A stretch of 5,914 nt of DNA, taken from NCBI GenBank assembly GCA_021777365.1, contig JAJYDP010000182.1:1-5914 (forward strand), given 5' to 3'. The DNA is from Chloroflexota bacterium (GTDB lineage: Bacteria > Chloroflexota > Limnocylindria > Limnocylindrales > CSP1-4). The translations under genes were made by a program, and so were the position numbers. The notes under the pieces are model-generated. The model did not search any database and was not told where the DNA came from. It worked only from the letters and a program-made list of their open reading frames with translations. Each line of letters opens with the position of its first letter. Position 1 is the stretch's first letter. Of the stretch, positions 1 to 5,151 are shown piece by piece.

Positions 1-825
1 CCGCTGGCTCGCGTGCCAGCGGGTCTCGGCCACGCGGCGCGCCACCTCGGGGGAGAAGCGGACCGTGACCGCCTCCAGCGGCTGGTCGGCGATCACGTCC
101 CAGCCGCGGGCGAGCTCGGCGGCGGTTCCTCCCGCCTCCTCCCGCTCGAAGCTCTCCGCGGTCAGCGTCGCGTCGCGGATCCGCTCGACCTTGAACGTCC
201 GCCGGCTGCCTCGCTCCTCGTCGAGCCCGATCAGGTACAGGGCGTGCGTCAGCGCCGACGGCTCGATCGCGTACGGGCGGACCCGGGTGCGGCGCACCCC
301 TCGCGACGGGTCGTAGGTCCGGGCGTCGTACTCGATCTCCACGACCCGCCCGCGCGCCCACGCTTCCGTGAGCGTCCGGAAGACGCGGGTGAACCGCTGG
401 TCCGGGGGCCGCTTCGCGACGAGATCGGCGGTCGCCTGGATGTGCTCGGCGAGCACCTTCGGCAGGACCGCGGCGAGCTTCACGAACGCGCCGATCAGCT
501 CGCTGTCGTACTCATCGCTGGCCTTGGCCAGGACTCGCGCGGCCAGGAACAGGGTCATCGCCTCGTGGAGCGTCAGGTCGAGCGGGGGGAGGAACGCCCC
601 CTCCTCCAGCCCGAACCGTCCGGCGTCCTGCCAGATCGGGAGCCCCGCGTCCCGCTCCATCGCGGCGAGGTCGCGGTACACCGTGCGTTTCGAGACTCCG
701 ACCAGGTTGGCGATGGCACCGGCACCGAGCCCTTCGCGGTGCTGGTGCAGGACCTGCGCGATCTTCAGGTACCGGGCCGCCCTGTCCCACTTCAGGCCGG
801 CGCGGTCCTCGTGCGACAGGGTCAT
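1..825 (-). CDS. HTH-WYL domain transcriptional regulator (3' end cut off by the window edge)
   Basis: This is a probable DNA-binding regulator of the YafY/PafC-like WYL family. The 275 visible residues read from an ATG at 825 to the window edge without a stop. Residues about 15-75 form an N-terminal helix-turn-helix, with a recognition helix around VSKRTVYRDLAAME (44-57). Residues about 80-145 are a helical linker. Residues about 148-232 are the WYL domain, with the landmarks RPYAIEP (183-189), ALYLIGLDE (195-203) and RTFKVERI (209-216). The start of the WCX dimerisation extension follows (TVRFSPEVARRV, then WHASQR at 270-275). The WYL motif is degenerate: Tyr-Leu is kept but the Trp is replaced. 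Relatives are usually about 320-340 residues, so roughly 50-65 are missing. A GGAGG at 833-837 sits 7 bases before the ATG and fixes the start. It follows the membrane protein gene by 19 bases, so co-transcription is likely. WYL domains sense ligands, but this one's ligand cannot be told from sequence. Confidence 0.9.
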   Translation of the reverse strand, partial: MTLSHEDRAGLKWDRAARYLKIAQVLHQHREGLGAGAIANLVGVSKRTVYRDLAAMERDAGLPIWQDAGRFGLEEGAFLPPLDLTLHEAMTLFLAARVLAKASDEYDSELIGAFVKLAAVLPKVLAEHIQATADLVAKRPPDQRFTRVFRTLTEAWARGRVVEIEYDARTYDPSRGVRRTRVRPYAIEPSALTHALYLIGLDEERGSRRTFKVERIRDATLTAESFEREEAGGTAAELARGWDVIADQPLEAVTVRFSPEVARRVAETRWHASQR

Positions 826-848
826 GCGCCAGCCTCCGGGTCGCTCAT
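822..848 (-). other. Eight-codon mini-ORF bridging the two minus-strand genes
   Basis: An ATG at 848 reads MSDPEAGA and stops at 824-822. Its ATG overlaps the TGA stop of the membrane protein gene (ATGA at 848-845). Its own TGA overlaps the ATG of the WYL regulator (ATGA at 825-822). The ribosome binding site of the regulator lies inside it. It could let a terminating ribosome be handed to the regulator start by reinitiation. It has no ribosome binding site of its own, and a frame this short can arise by chance, so its use is only an inference. Confidence 0.25.
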
Positions 849-2107
849 GGAGTCGGGGCCGCGATAGGGGGCGGGCTCGCCAGCGGTTGCGTGGTCAGCG
901 TCGCCTGGAGGGTACCCTGCAGGCCTCCCGGCCAGCCCGGGTTGAGGCCCTCCACCGAGACCGAGACCATCGCCAGCTGGGCGTCCGGCAACAGCCACCA
1001 GTCCAGGTTGCCACGCCAGTCGGCGATCGCCGTCGCGTCGGACAAGGGAGGCTGCCCGATCAGCCAGCGCAATGGTCGGAACGCCTGCAGCGCAACGGAG
1101 CCACCGGCCAGGAGCCGGCAGTGGCGGGCCCGGACGCCGTCGACGATCTCGATCCCGAGGTCCTCCGCCGCGAGGCGTGCGGGGCTCGCGAGCGTCACTC
1201 GGATCACCTCCGAGTCGAGCGTCTCGCGGGCCTGCAGGATCACCGGCGCGGGGGTCGCCCCGACCTCAACGTACGGGGTGATCTCCTCGGTCACCGGCAC
1301 CTCGCTCCACGGTGCGCCGGCGGGCCGGAGCCACGCGGACGCCCCGACCCTTACGTAGTTCAGCGATGAGGGCTCCCGCCCCGAGTCCACCGGCCACCCC
1401 GTCAGGCTGGCCGTCCAGCGCTCGTTGTCGCCGCCGCGAGTGCCCGTCAGGGTGACGGTCCCGACCTTGTGGTTGCCGCTCCAGGCCACGGCCTGCACGG
1501 ACACGCTCGCGCTGTCCGGGACACTCGGCAGCGTCGAGCAGGCCGGTGGAAGTGGCGGTGCGGCCGACGCGAGCGGACCCCCCGGGCCCGTAACGGGGGA
1601 GAGCGCGAGCTCGGTGCCGAGCGCGGCCACCGCGGACACGCCGGAGCCGACCGCGAGCATCGCCACCGCGATCAGTCCCGCCAGCGCCGCGCGCGCACGC
1701 CGGACCGAGGTGCCACCCAGCACCTGCCGCGAGAGGCCGAGCCCGGCCAGCAGGGACGCGGCCCCCAGCGCGAGGAACCAGCCGTACGCGTCCTCGAGGG
1801 AGGGCAGGAAGGGCGTCGCGGAGGCCTGGCGCAGGGCGGCGACCAGCCCGGCCATCGACGGCGCGAGGAGCAGCAGCTCGAGGATGCCGATCCACGTGAC
1901 CACGACGGATTCCCGCCGTCCCCGGACGAGGGGTGGCCAGGCGATCGCGACCAGCGATGCGGCCAGTCCCACGACGGGCGTGGCCGCCACGAGCGGGGCG
2001 ACCGGGACCCCCGGACGGTAGGCGAGGGCGACGGCCAGGATCACGGCTCCCCAGAGGAGGGCCGCGGTGGCCGCGAGCAGGCGAAGGCGAATGGCGCGCA
2101 CGCGCAC
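845..2107 (-). CDS. Polytopic membrane protein with extracytoplasmic LolA/LppX-like beta domain, function unknown
   Basis: I cannot assign this 420-residue protein to a named family. The N-terminal 165 residues hold five predicted transmembrane helices, at about 11-30, 36-58, 68-92, 107-125 and 139-163. Basic clusters lie before helix 1 (RVRAIRLR), between 2 and 3 (RGRRE, 62-66) and between 4 and 5 (VRRARA, 135-140). By the positive-inside rule this puts the N-terminus inside and the C-terminal domain outside. After a Pro/Ala linker, residues about 190-420 form a beta-rich domain. Its landmarks are TGTRGGDNERW (221-231), NYVRVGASAWLRP (250-262), DGVRARHC (323-330) and RGNLDWWLLPDAQLAMVSVS (365-384). 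The last resembles the beta-hairpins of LolA/LppX-type lipid carriers; that likeness is recalled, not searched. C190 and C330 could pair. GTG at 2107 is preferred because a TACACT box lies 6 bases upstream; GTG at 2101 is an alternative. The frame stays open upstream to 3529, antisense to the SAM enzyme gene, and that part is not believed. Confidence 0.8.
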   Translation of the reverse strand: MRVRAIRLRLLAATAALLWGAVILAVALAYRPGVPVAPLVAATPVVGLAASLVAIAWPPLVRGRRESVVVTWIGILELLLLAPSMAGLVAALRQASATPFLPSLEDAYGWFLALGAASLLAGLGLSRQVLGGTSVRRARAALAGLIAVAMLAVGSGVSAVAALGTELALSPVTGPGGPLASAAPPLPPACSTLPSVPDSASVSVQAVAWSGNHKVGTVTLTGTRGGDNERWTASLTGWPVDSGREPSSLNYVRVGASAWLRPAGAPWSEVPVTEEITPYVEVGATPAPVILQARETLDSEVIRVTLASPARLAAEDLGIEIVDGVRARHCRLLAGGSVALQAFRPLRWLIGQPPLSDATAIADWRGNLDWWLLPDAQLAMVSVSVEGLNPGWPGGLQGTLQATLTTQPLASPPPIAAPTP

Positions 2108-2113
2108 GGCGCC

Positions 2114-2119
2114 AGTGTA
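2114..2119 (-). promoter_or_regulatory. Candidate -10 box for the minus-strand operon (leaderless)
   Basis: On the minus strand the hexamer reads TACACT and is followed by six bases (GGCGCC) and then the GTG start at 2107. That spacing places transcription initiation at or next to the start codon, and no ribosome binding site is visible. The region where a -35 box would fall (about 2137-2142, ATCGCC) is not a good match. This is inferred from motif and spacing only. Confidence 0.45.
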
Positions 2120-2127
2120 CGGTCGGC

Positions 2128-2133
2128 TACCAT
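2128..2133 (+). promoter_or_regulatory. Candidate -10 box for the SAM enzyme gene (leaderless)
   Basis: The hexamer TACCAT lies seven bases before the ATG at 2141 (spacer CGGGGCG), the classical spacing of a leaderless transcript. No ribosome binding site precedes that ATG, which agrees. The box sits in the context GGCTAC, also found at the TACACT box before the transporter operon at 3175. No good -35 match is seen. The opposing box at 2114-2119 is only eight bases away, so polymerase probably cannot occupy both at once. Confidence 0.45.
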
Positions 2134-2140
2134 CGGGGCG

Positions 2141-3097
2141 ATGCCCGCCACCTTCACGCGCCCAGTCCTGACGCCCGCCGCCGAACGGACACTCCGAGAT
2201 GGCGCGGGCAGCGCCGGGGGCGTCCGCGACGCGCGGCCGCTGATCAGCCTCACCACGGACTTCGGGGAGCGCGACCCCTCGCCCGCTATCTGCCGAGGCG
2301 TGATCCTGGGCATCGCCCCGGACGTCCGGCTCCTCGACGTCAGCCACGAGATCGCGAAGTACGCGGTGCTCGACGGCGCGCTGCTGCTGTGGGCCGCGCT
2401 GCCATACCTGCCCGTGGGTGTGCATGTCGCCGTGGTCGATCCCGGAGTTGGCACCGCGCGCCTGCCGATCGCCGTTCGCGTCGCGCGCGGCGACGTACTC
2501 GTGGGGCCGGACAACGGCCTCCTCCTGCCTGCCGCGGACCGGCTGGGCGGGATCGTCGCCGCACACGCCCTCGAGAACGCCGACTACCGGCTCCCGGTGG
2601 TCAGCGCGTCGTTCCACGGCCGCGACGTCTTCGCCCCGGCCGGCGCCCACCTGGCCCTCGGTGTGCCACTCGGGGCGTTCGGGCGGCCGCTCGACCCGTC
2701 GGGCCTGGTGCGCCCCGATCTGCCGGCGCCGGAGATGATGCCCGACGCACTGGCGACCGCCGTGATCTACGTGGACACGTTCGGCAACGTCAAGCTGGCC
2801 GGGGAGCGCCAGGATCTCGAGGCCGCGCTGGGTGTGCTGGAGCCGGGGAATTCGCTGCAGGTCTCGCCGTCCCCGCGCGGACCGGCCCTCGACGGCGACC
2901 GCGTCCGGCCGCGCCAGGCGGCTCCCGCGACGCTGACGTGGCAGCTGACCTTCGCGGCCGTGCCTCAGGGCGAGGCGCTCCTCTACGAGGATTCCTACGG
3001 CCGCCTCTGCCTCGCGGTCGACCAGGGCGACGCCGCGGCGCGCCTGGGGTTCCGGGCCGGCGATCGGCTGACGATTCGCAGGGCGCCGCGCGGATAG
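2141..3097 (+). CDS. SAM hydroxide adenosyltransferase (DUF62 / chlorinase-fluorinase superfamily)
   Basis: This 318-residue protein belongs to the family that attacks C5' of S-adenosylmethionine with water, giving adenosine and L-methionine. Halogenating relatives use chloride or fluoride. The N-terminal domain has SLTTDFGERD (36-45), a Gly-Ile-Ala-Pro turn (57-60), DVSHEI (66-71), VAVVDPGVGTAR (97-107), VGPDNGLL (121-128) and SFHGRDVFAP (157-166). The C-terminal barrel has DTFGNVKL (212-219), LYEDSYGRL (281-289) and a closing AGDRLTIRR. D100, R107 and H159 have the same spacing as the Asp68-Arg75-His127 triad I recall from the archaeal hydrolase PH0463. This favours water over halide as nucleophile. 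Two oddities: about 33 residues precede the first conserved strand, and the usual YVG after the DFGxxD motif is replaced by PSPAI. ATG 2141 is chosen because no other ATG, GTG or TTG lies in frame before the domain. It is divergent from the membrane protein gene, and likely separately transcribed from the transporter. Its cellular role is not evident. Confidence 0.93.
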   Translation: MPATFTRPVLTPAAERTLRDGAGSAGGVRDARPLISLTTDFGERDPSPAICRGVILGIAPDVRLLDVSHEIAKYAVLDGALLLWAALPYLPVGVHVAVVDPGVGTARLPIAVRVARGDVLVGPDNGLLLPAADRLGGIVAAHALENADYRLPVVSASFHGRDVFAPAGAHLALGVPLGAFGRPLDPSGLVRPDLPAPEMMPDALATAVIYVDTFGNVKLAGERQDLEAALGVLEPGNSLQVSPSPRGPALDGDRVRPRQAAPATLTWQLTFAAVPQGEALLYEDSYGRLCLAVDQGDAAARLGFRAGDRLTIRRAPRG

Positions 3098-3100
3098 AGC

Positions 3101-3116
3101 CGGGCGGATAGGCCCG
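3101..3116 (+). terminator. Short GC hairpin just after the SAM enzyme stop codon
   Basis: CGGGC at 3101-3105 pairs with GCCCG at 3112-3116 around a six-base loop, starting four bases after the TAG. There is no run of T after it, so it is at best a weak or factor-assisted end signal. The position is right for a terminator, but a five-pair GC stem is easily found by chance in DNA this rich in G and C. Confidence 0.2.
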
Positions 3117-3130
3117 TGCGAATCGAGACT

Positions 3131-3168
3131 GTGCCAGGCCGTCGCGGGGCCTCGAGCGGCACTGGCAC
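3131..3168. repeat. Nested inverted repeats upstream of the transporter promoter
   Basis: GTGCCA at 3131-3136 is matched by its exact complement TGGCAC at 3163-3168. GTGCC at 3131-3135 can instead pair with GGCAC at 3158-3162. Inside, AGGCC at 3136-3140 pairs with GGCCT at 3148-3152 around a seven-base loop. The array ends seven bases before the TACACT box, so it covers the expected -35 region. It could be an operator, or an RNA hairpin ending the upstream transcript, although no T-run follows. The function is inferred from position. Confidence 0.35.
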
Positions 3169-3174
3169 GGCGGC

Positions 3175-3180
3175 TACACT
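3175..3180 (+). promoter_or_regulatory. Candidate -10 box of the amino acid transporter operon
   Basis: TACACT fits the TANNNT pattern and is identical to the box used by the minus-strand operon. It is preceded by GGC, as is the box at 2128. A poor -35 candidate (TCGAGC, 3152-3157) lies 17 bases upstream, inside the inverted repeats. Initiation about seven bases downstream would give a leader of roughly 60 bases before the ATG at 3249. I see no convincing riboswitch fold or leader peptide in that leader. Confidence 0.4.
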
Positions 3181-3233
3181 GACGAGGAAGGGTTGCTCCG
3201 TGAGCGCGTGGGTGCGTTGCGGTGCGTGGGAGC

Positions 3234-3242
3234 GAGAGGAGG
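3234..3242 (+). promoter_or_regulatory. Ribosome binding site of the substrate-binding protein gene
   Basis: GAGAGGAGG contains a near-perfect anti-16S match, six bases before the ATG at 3249. It decides the start: the in-frame GTG at 3222 would put this site inside the coding region and add nine residues, several of them charged, before the signal peptide. Confidence 0.8.
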
Positions 3243-3248
3243 CCACGG

Positions 3249-4238
3249 ATGCATACCAGGATCAGGCTGCTCGCCGCGGCGATGACCGTCGCGCTGCTCG
3301 CCGGATGCGGAGCCGGCGCTACCACGGCGCCCAAGATCGGGCCTGCCACCCAGGCGGCGCCTGCGGCGAGTGCCGCGCAGCCAGCCGCGCCCAGTGCTGC
3401 TCCGAGCCTGGTCGCCGGCACCGCCGCAGTCCCGAGTGCCCCGGCGTCGGCCGCGGCGATCGCCGCCAGCTGCATGAACGGCCAGGTGCAGACCCTCAGC
3501 GCAGGCAAGCTCACCATCGGCACCGACAACCCCGCCTATCCTCCGTACTTCGCGACGGACAGCGGGACCCCGCCGAAGCCGTGGAAGCTCGGCGATCCAA
3601 CCAACGGGCAGGGGTTCGAGAGCGCCGTCGCGTACGCGGTCGCCGGTCAGCTCGGATTCGGGAAGAGCAACGTGGTGTGGACCGTAGTGCCCTTCGACAA
3701 CTCCTACGCCCCCGGCACGAAGCCGTTCGACTTCTACCTTGCCCAGGTGTCGTATACGCCGGAGCGTGCAACGGCCGTCGACATGTCGGATGGCTACTAC
3801 TACGTGGCGCAGTCGGTCGTCGCGCTCAAGGGCGACCCGATCACCGCCGCGACATCGATCGCCCAGCTCAAGCCGTACCGGCTCGGCGCGATGCAGGGGA
3901 CGACCGCCTACACCGCCATCAAGACGGTCGTGGCCCCTACGGCGACGATCTCCGTCTACTCGTCGAACGACGCGGCGATCCAGGCCCTCAAGGCGAAGCA
4001 GATCGACGGCATCGTGACAGACCTCCCTACGGCGTTCTACATCACCGTGATCGTGGGCCAGTTCCCCGTGACCCCCGGCCCCGACGCGGAGCACTTCAGC
4101 CTGGTCCTGGCCAGGGGAAGCCCGCTCACGACATGCGTGAACCAGGCGATCGGCGCCCTGAAGGCGAGCGGAAGCCTCGCCGAGATCACCACGGAGTGGC
4201 TCTCGGACAAGGCGAGCGCGCCGGTCCTGCAGCCGTAG
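3249..4238 (+). CDS. Polar amino acid ABC transporter, substrate-binding lipoprotein
   Basis: This 329-residue protein captures an amino acid outside the membrane and delivers it to the permease encoded next. Residues 1-20 are a lipoprotein signal: basic MHTRIR, a hydrophobic stretch, and lipobox LAGC with the lipidated Cys at 20. A flexible Ala/Pro/Ser linker runs to about 73. The family 3 solute-binding fold follows, with KLTIGTDNPAYPPYF (87-101), GFESAVAYAVAGQLGF (122-137), FDFYLAQVSYTPERA (160-174) and SDGYYYVAQ (180-188). R173 in TPER aligns with the arginine that holds the ligand carboxylate in HisJ-type proteins. D258 in DGIVTDLPTA (253-262) is a candidate for holding the ligand amino group. 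These features support an amino acid ligand, but its identity is open. The only mature cysteines besides Cys20 are C75 and C296, a possible disulfide. The start is set by the ribosome binding site. It is the first gene of a three-gene operon. Confidence 0.93.
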   Translation: MHTRIRLLAAAMTVALLAGCGAGATTAPKIGPATQAAPAASAAQPAAPSAAPSLVAGTAAVPSAPASAAAIAASCMNGQVQTLSAGKLTIGTDNPAYPPYFATDSGTPPKPWKLGDPTNGQGFESAVAYAVAGQLGFGKSNVVWTVVPFDNSYAPGTKPFDFYLAQVSYTPERATAVDMSDGYYYVAQSVVALKGDPITAATSIAQLKPYRLGAMQGTTAYTAIKTVVAPTATISVYSSNDAAIQALKAKQIDGIVTDLPTAFYITVIVGQFPVTPGPDAEHFSLVLARGSPLTTCVNQAIGALKASGSLAEITTEWLSDKASAPVLQP

Positions 4239-4260
4239 TGCCGGCCGCGCTGCTCACGGC

Positions 4261-5151
4261 GTGAGTGGCATCCGGGCCGGGGGCGGCCCGCTCGACTCGG
4301 GCGAGCTGGTCGCTCTCTCCGGCCGCCGCCCGCCACGCCCCGGCGGGGGCCATGATCGCTCCGCGCTGCGGTCCACCTTCATCGCGCTCGCGAGCACCGT
4401 CGTCTTCTTCGGTGCCGTCGCGTGGATCGTCGTTCACGCTCCCGGCTGGCCGGAGGTCCAGCGTTCGTTCTTCGACGGGACGGTGTGGGCGCAATCCGTG
4501 CCCGACATCGTCCCGGCGTTCTGGGTCAACGTGCAGCTGTTCTGCATCGCCGAGGTCTTCATCCTCGTGCTGGCGCTGATCCTGGCGGTGCTGCGGAGCC
4601 TGCCCGGCCCCATCTTCTTCCCGCTGCGGCTCCTGGCCACCATCTACGCCGACTTCTTCCGCGCGGTCCCCGGCGTCCTGATCATCTACGTGCTCGGGTT
4701 CGGGATCCCCGGGCTGCAGATCGAAGGCGTCCCCAACGATCCGTTCTTGTACGCCGTGATCTCTCTCACGCTCGTCTACTCGGCGTATGTCTCCGAGGTG
4801 TACCGCGCGGGAATCCAGTCGGTCCATCCGAGCCAGGAAGCCGCGGCGCGATCGCTGGGCTTGTCGCAGCTCCAGGCGCTCCGGTACGTGGTGCTGCCGC
4901 AGGCCGTCCGCCGCGTGATTCCGCCGCTGCTCAACGACTTCATCGGCCTCCAGAAGGACACCGTGCTGGTGTCCTACATCGGCGTCGTCGAGATCTTCCG
5001 CCAGTCCCAGATCGACCAGTCCGCCTCGTTCAACTTCACCCCGTACATCGTCACGGCGCTCGTCTTCCTGGTGGTCACGGTCCCGATGGCCCGGTTCGTG
5101 GATGTGCTGATCGCGCGCGACCGCCGGCGCTTCCTGGCGGGGGCTCGATGA
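4261..5151 (+). CDS. Polar amino acid ABC transporter, permease (HisM/GlnP type)
   Basis: This 296-residue inner membrane protein forms the translocation channel, probably as a homodimer because only one permease gene is present between the binding protein and ATPase genes. A cytoplasmic tail of about 36 residues rich in Gly, Pro and Arg precedes helix 1 (about 38-60). Further hydrophobic segments lie at about 85-111, 118-152, 161-181 and 261-284. YADFFRAVPGVLIIYVLGFG (129-148) matches the RGTP-like segment of amino acid permeases. The ATPase-docking EAA loop is intact: E193-A-A, G200, then LP at 212-213, followed by NDFIGLQKDTVLVS (225-238). The GTG start lies 22 bases after the binding protein stop and has no clear ribosome binding site. 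No other standard start codon lies between it and helix 1, so translation may be coupled to the upstream gene. Its stop overlaps the ATPase start as ATGA. The long N-terminal tail is the only unusual feature. Confidence 0.93.
   Translation: MSGIRAGGGPLDSGELVALSGRRPPRPGGGHDRSALRSTFIALASTVVFFGAVAWIVVHAPGWPEVQRSFFDGTVWAQSVPDIVPAFWVNVQLFCIAEVFILVLALILAVLRSLPGPIFFPLRLLATIYADFFRAVPGVLIIYVLGFGIPGLQIEGVPNDPFLYAVISLTLVYSAYVSEVYRAGIQSVHPSQEAAARSLGLSQLQALRYVVLPQAVRRVIPPLLNDFIGLQKDTVLVSYIGVVEIFRQSQIDQSASFNFTPYIVTALVFLVVTVPMARFVDVLIARDRRRFLAGAR

Noticed and set aside
13..1369. Long plus-strand open frames across the regulator and membrane protein genes
   Set aside because: They are Arg/Gly/Pro-rich shadows. 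The minus strand has coherent HTH, WYL and membrane domains with proper starts.
2141..3097. Assignment as a true fluorinase or chlorinase
   Set aside because: R107 and H159 of the hydrolase triad are present, which favours water as nucleophile. Nothing in the window suggests halometabolite synthesis.
3222..3248. Upstream GTG start for the substrate-binding protein
   Set aside because: It would place the strong ribosome binding site inside the gene and add several charged residues before the lipoprotein signal.
3187..3248. Riboswitch or T-box in the transporter leader
   Set aside because: The leader is only about 60 bases, mostly repeated GTG/GCG triplets, and I could not find a conserved core or an anti-terminator pair.
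2108..3529. Minus-strand open frame extending the membrane protein by about 470 residues, antisense to the SAM enzyme gene
   Set aside because: The plus strand there encodes a well-conserved enzyme with recognisable motifs. The antisense translation is Arg/Gly/His-rich low-complexity sequence, typical of shadow frames in very GC-rich DNA. A leaderless-type start at 2107 explains the real gene.
3116..4264. Plus-strand open frame overlapping the binding-protein gene in another frame
   Set aside because: Its product is Arg-rich with no domain features, and the overlapping frame has a lipobox, a ribosome binding site and family motifs.
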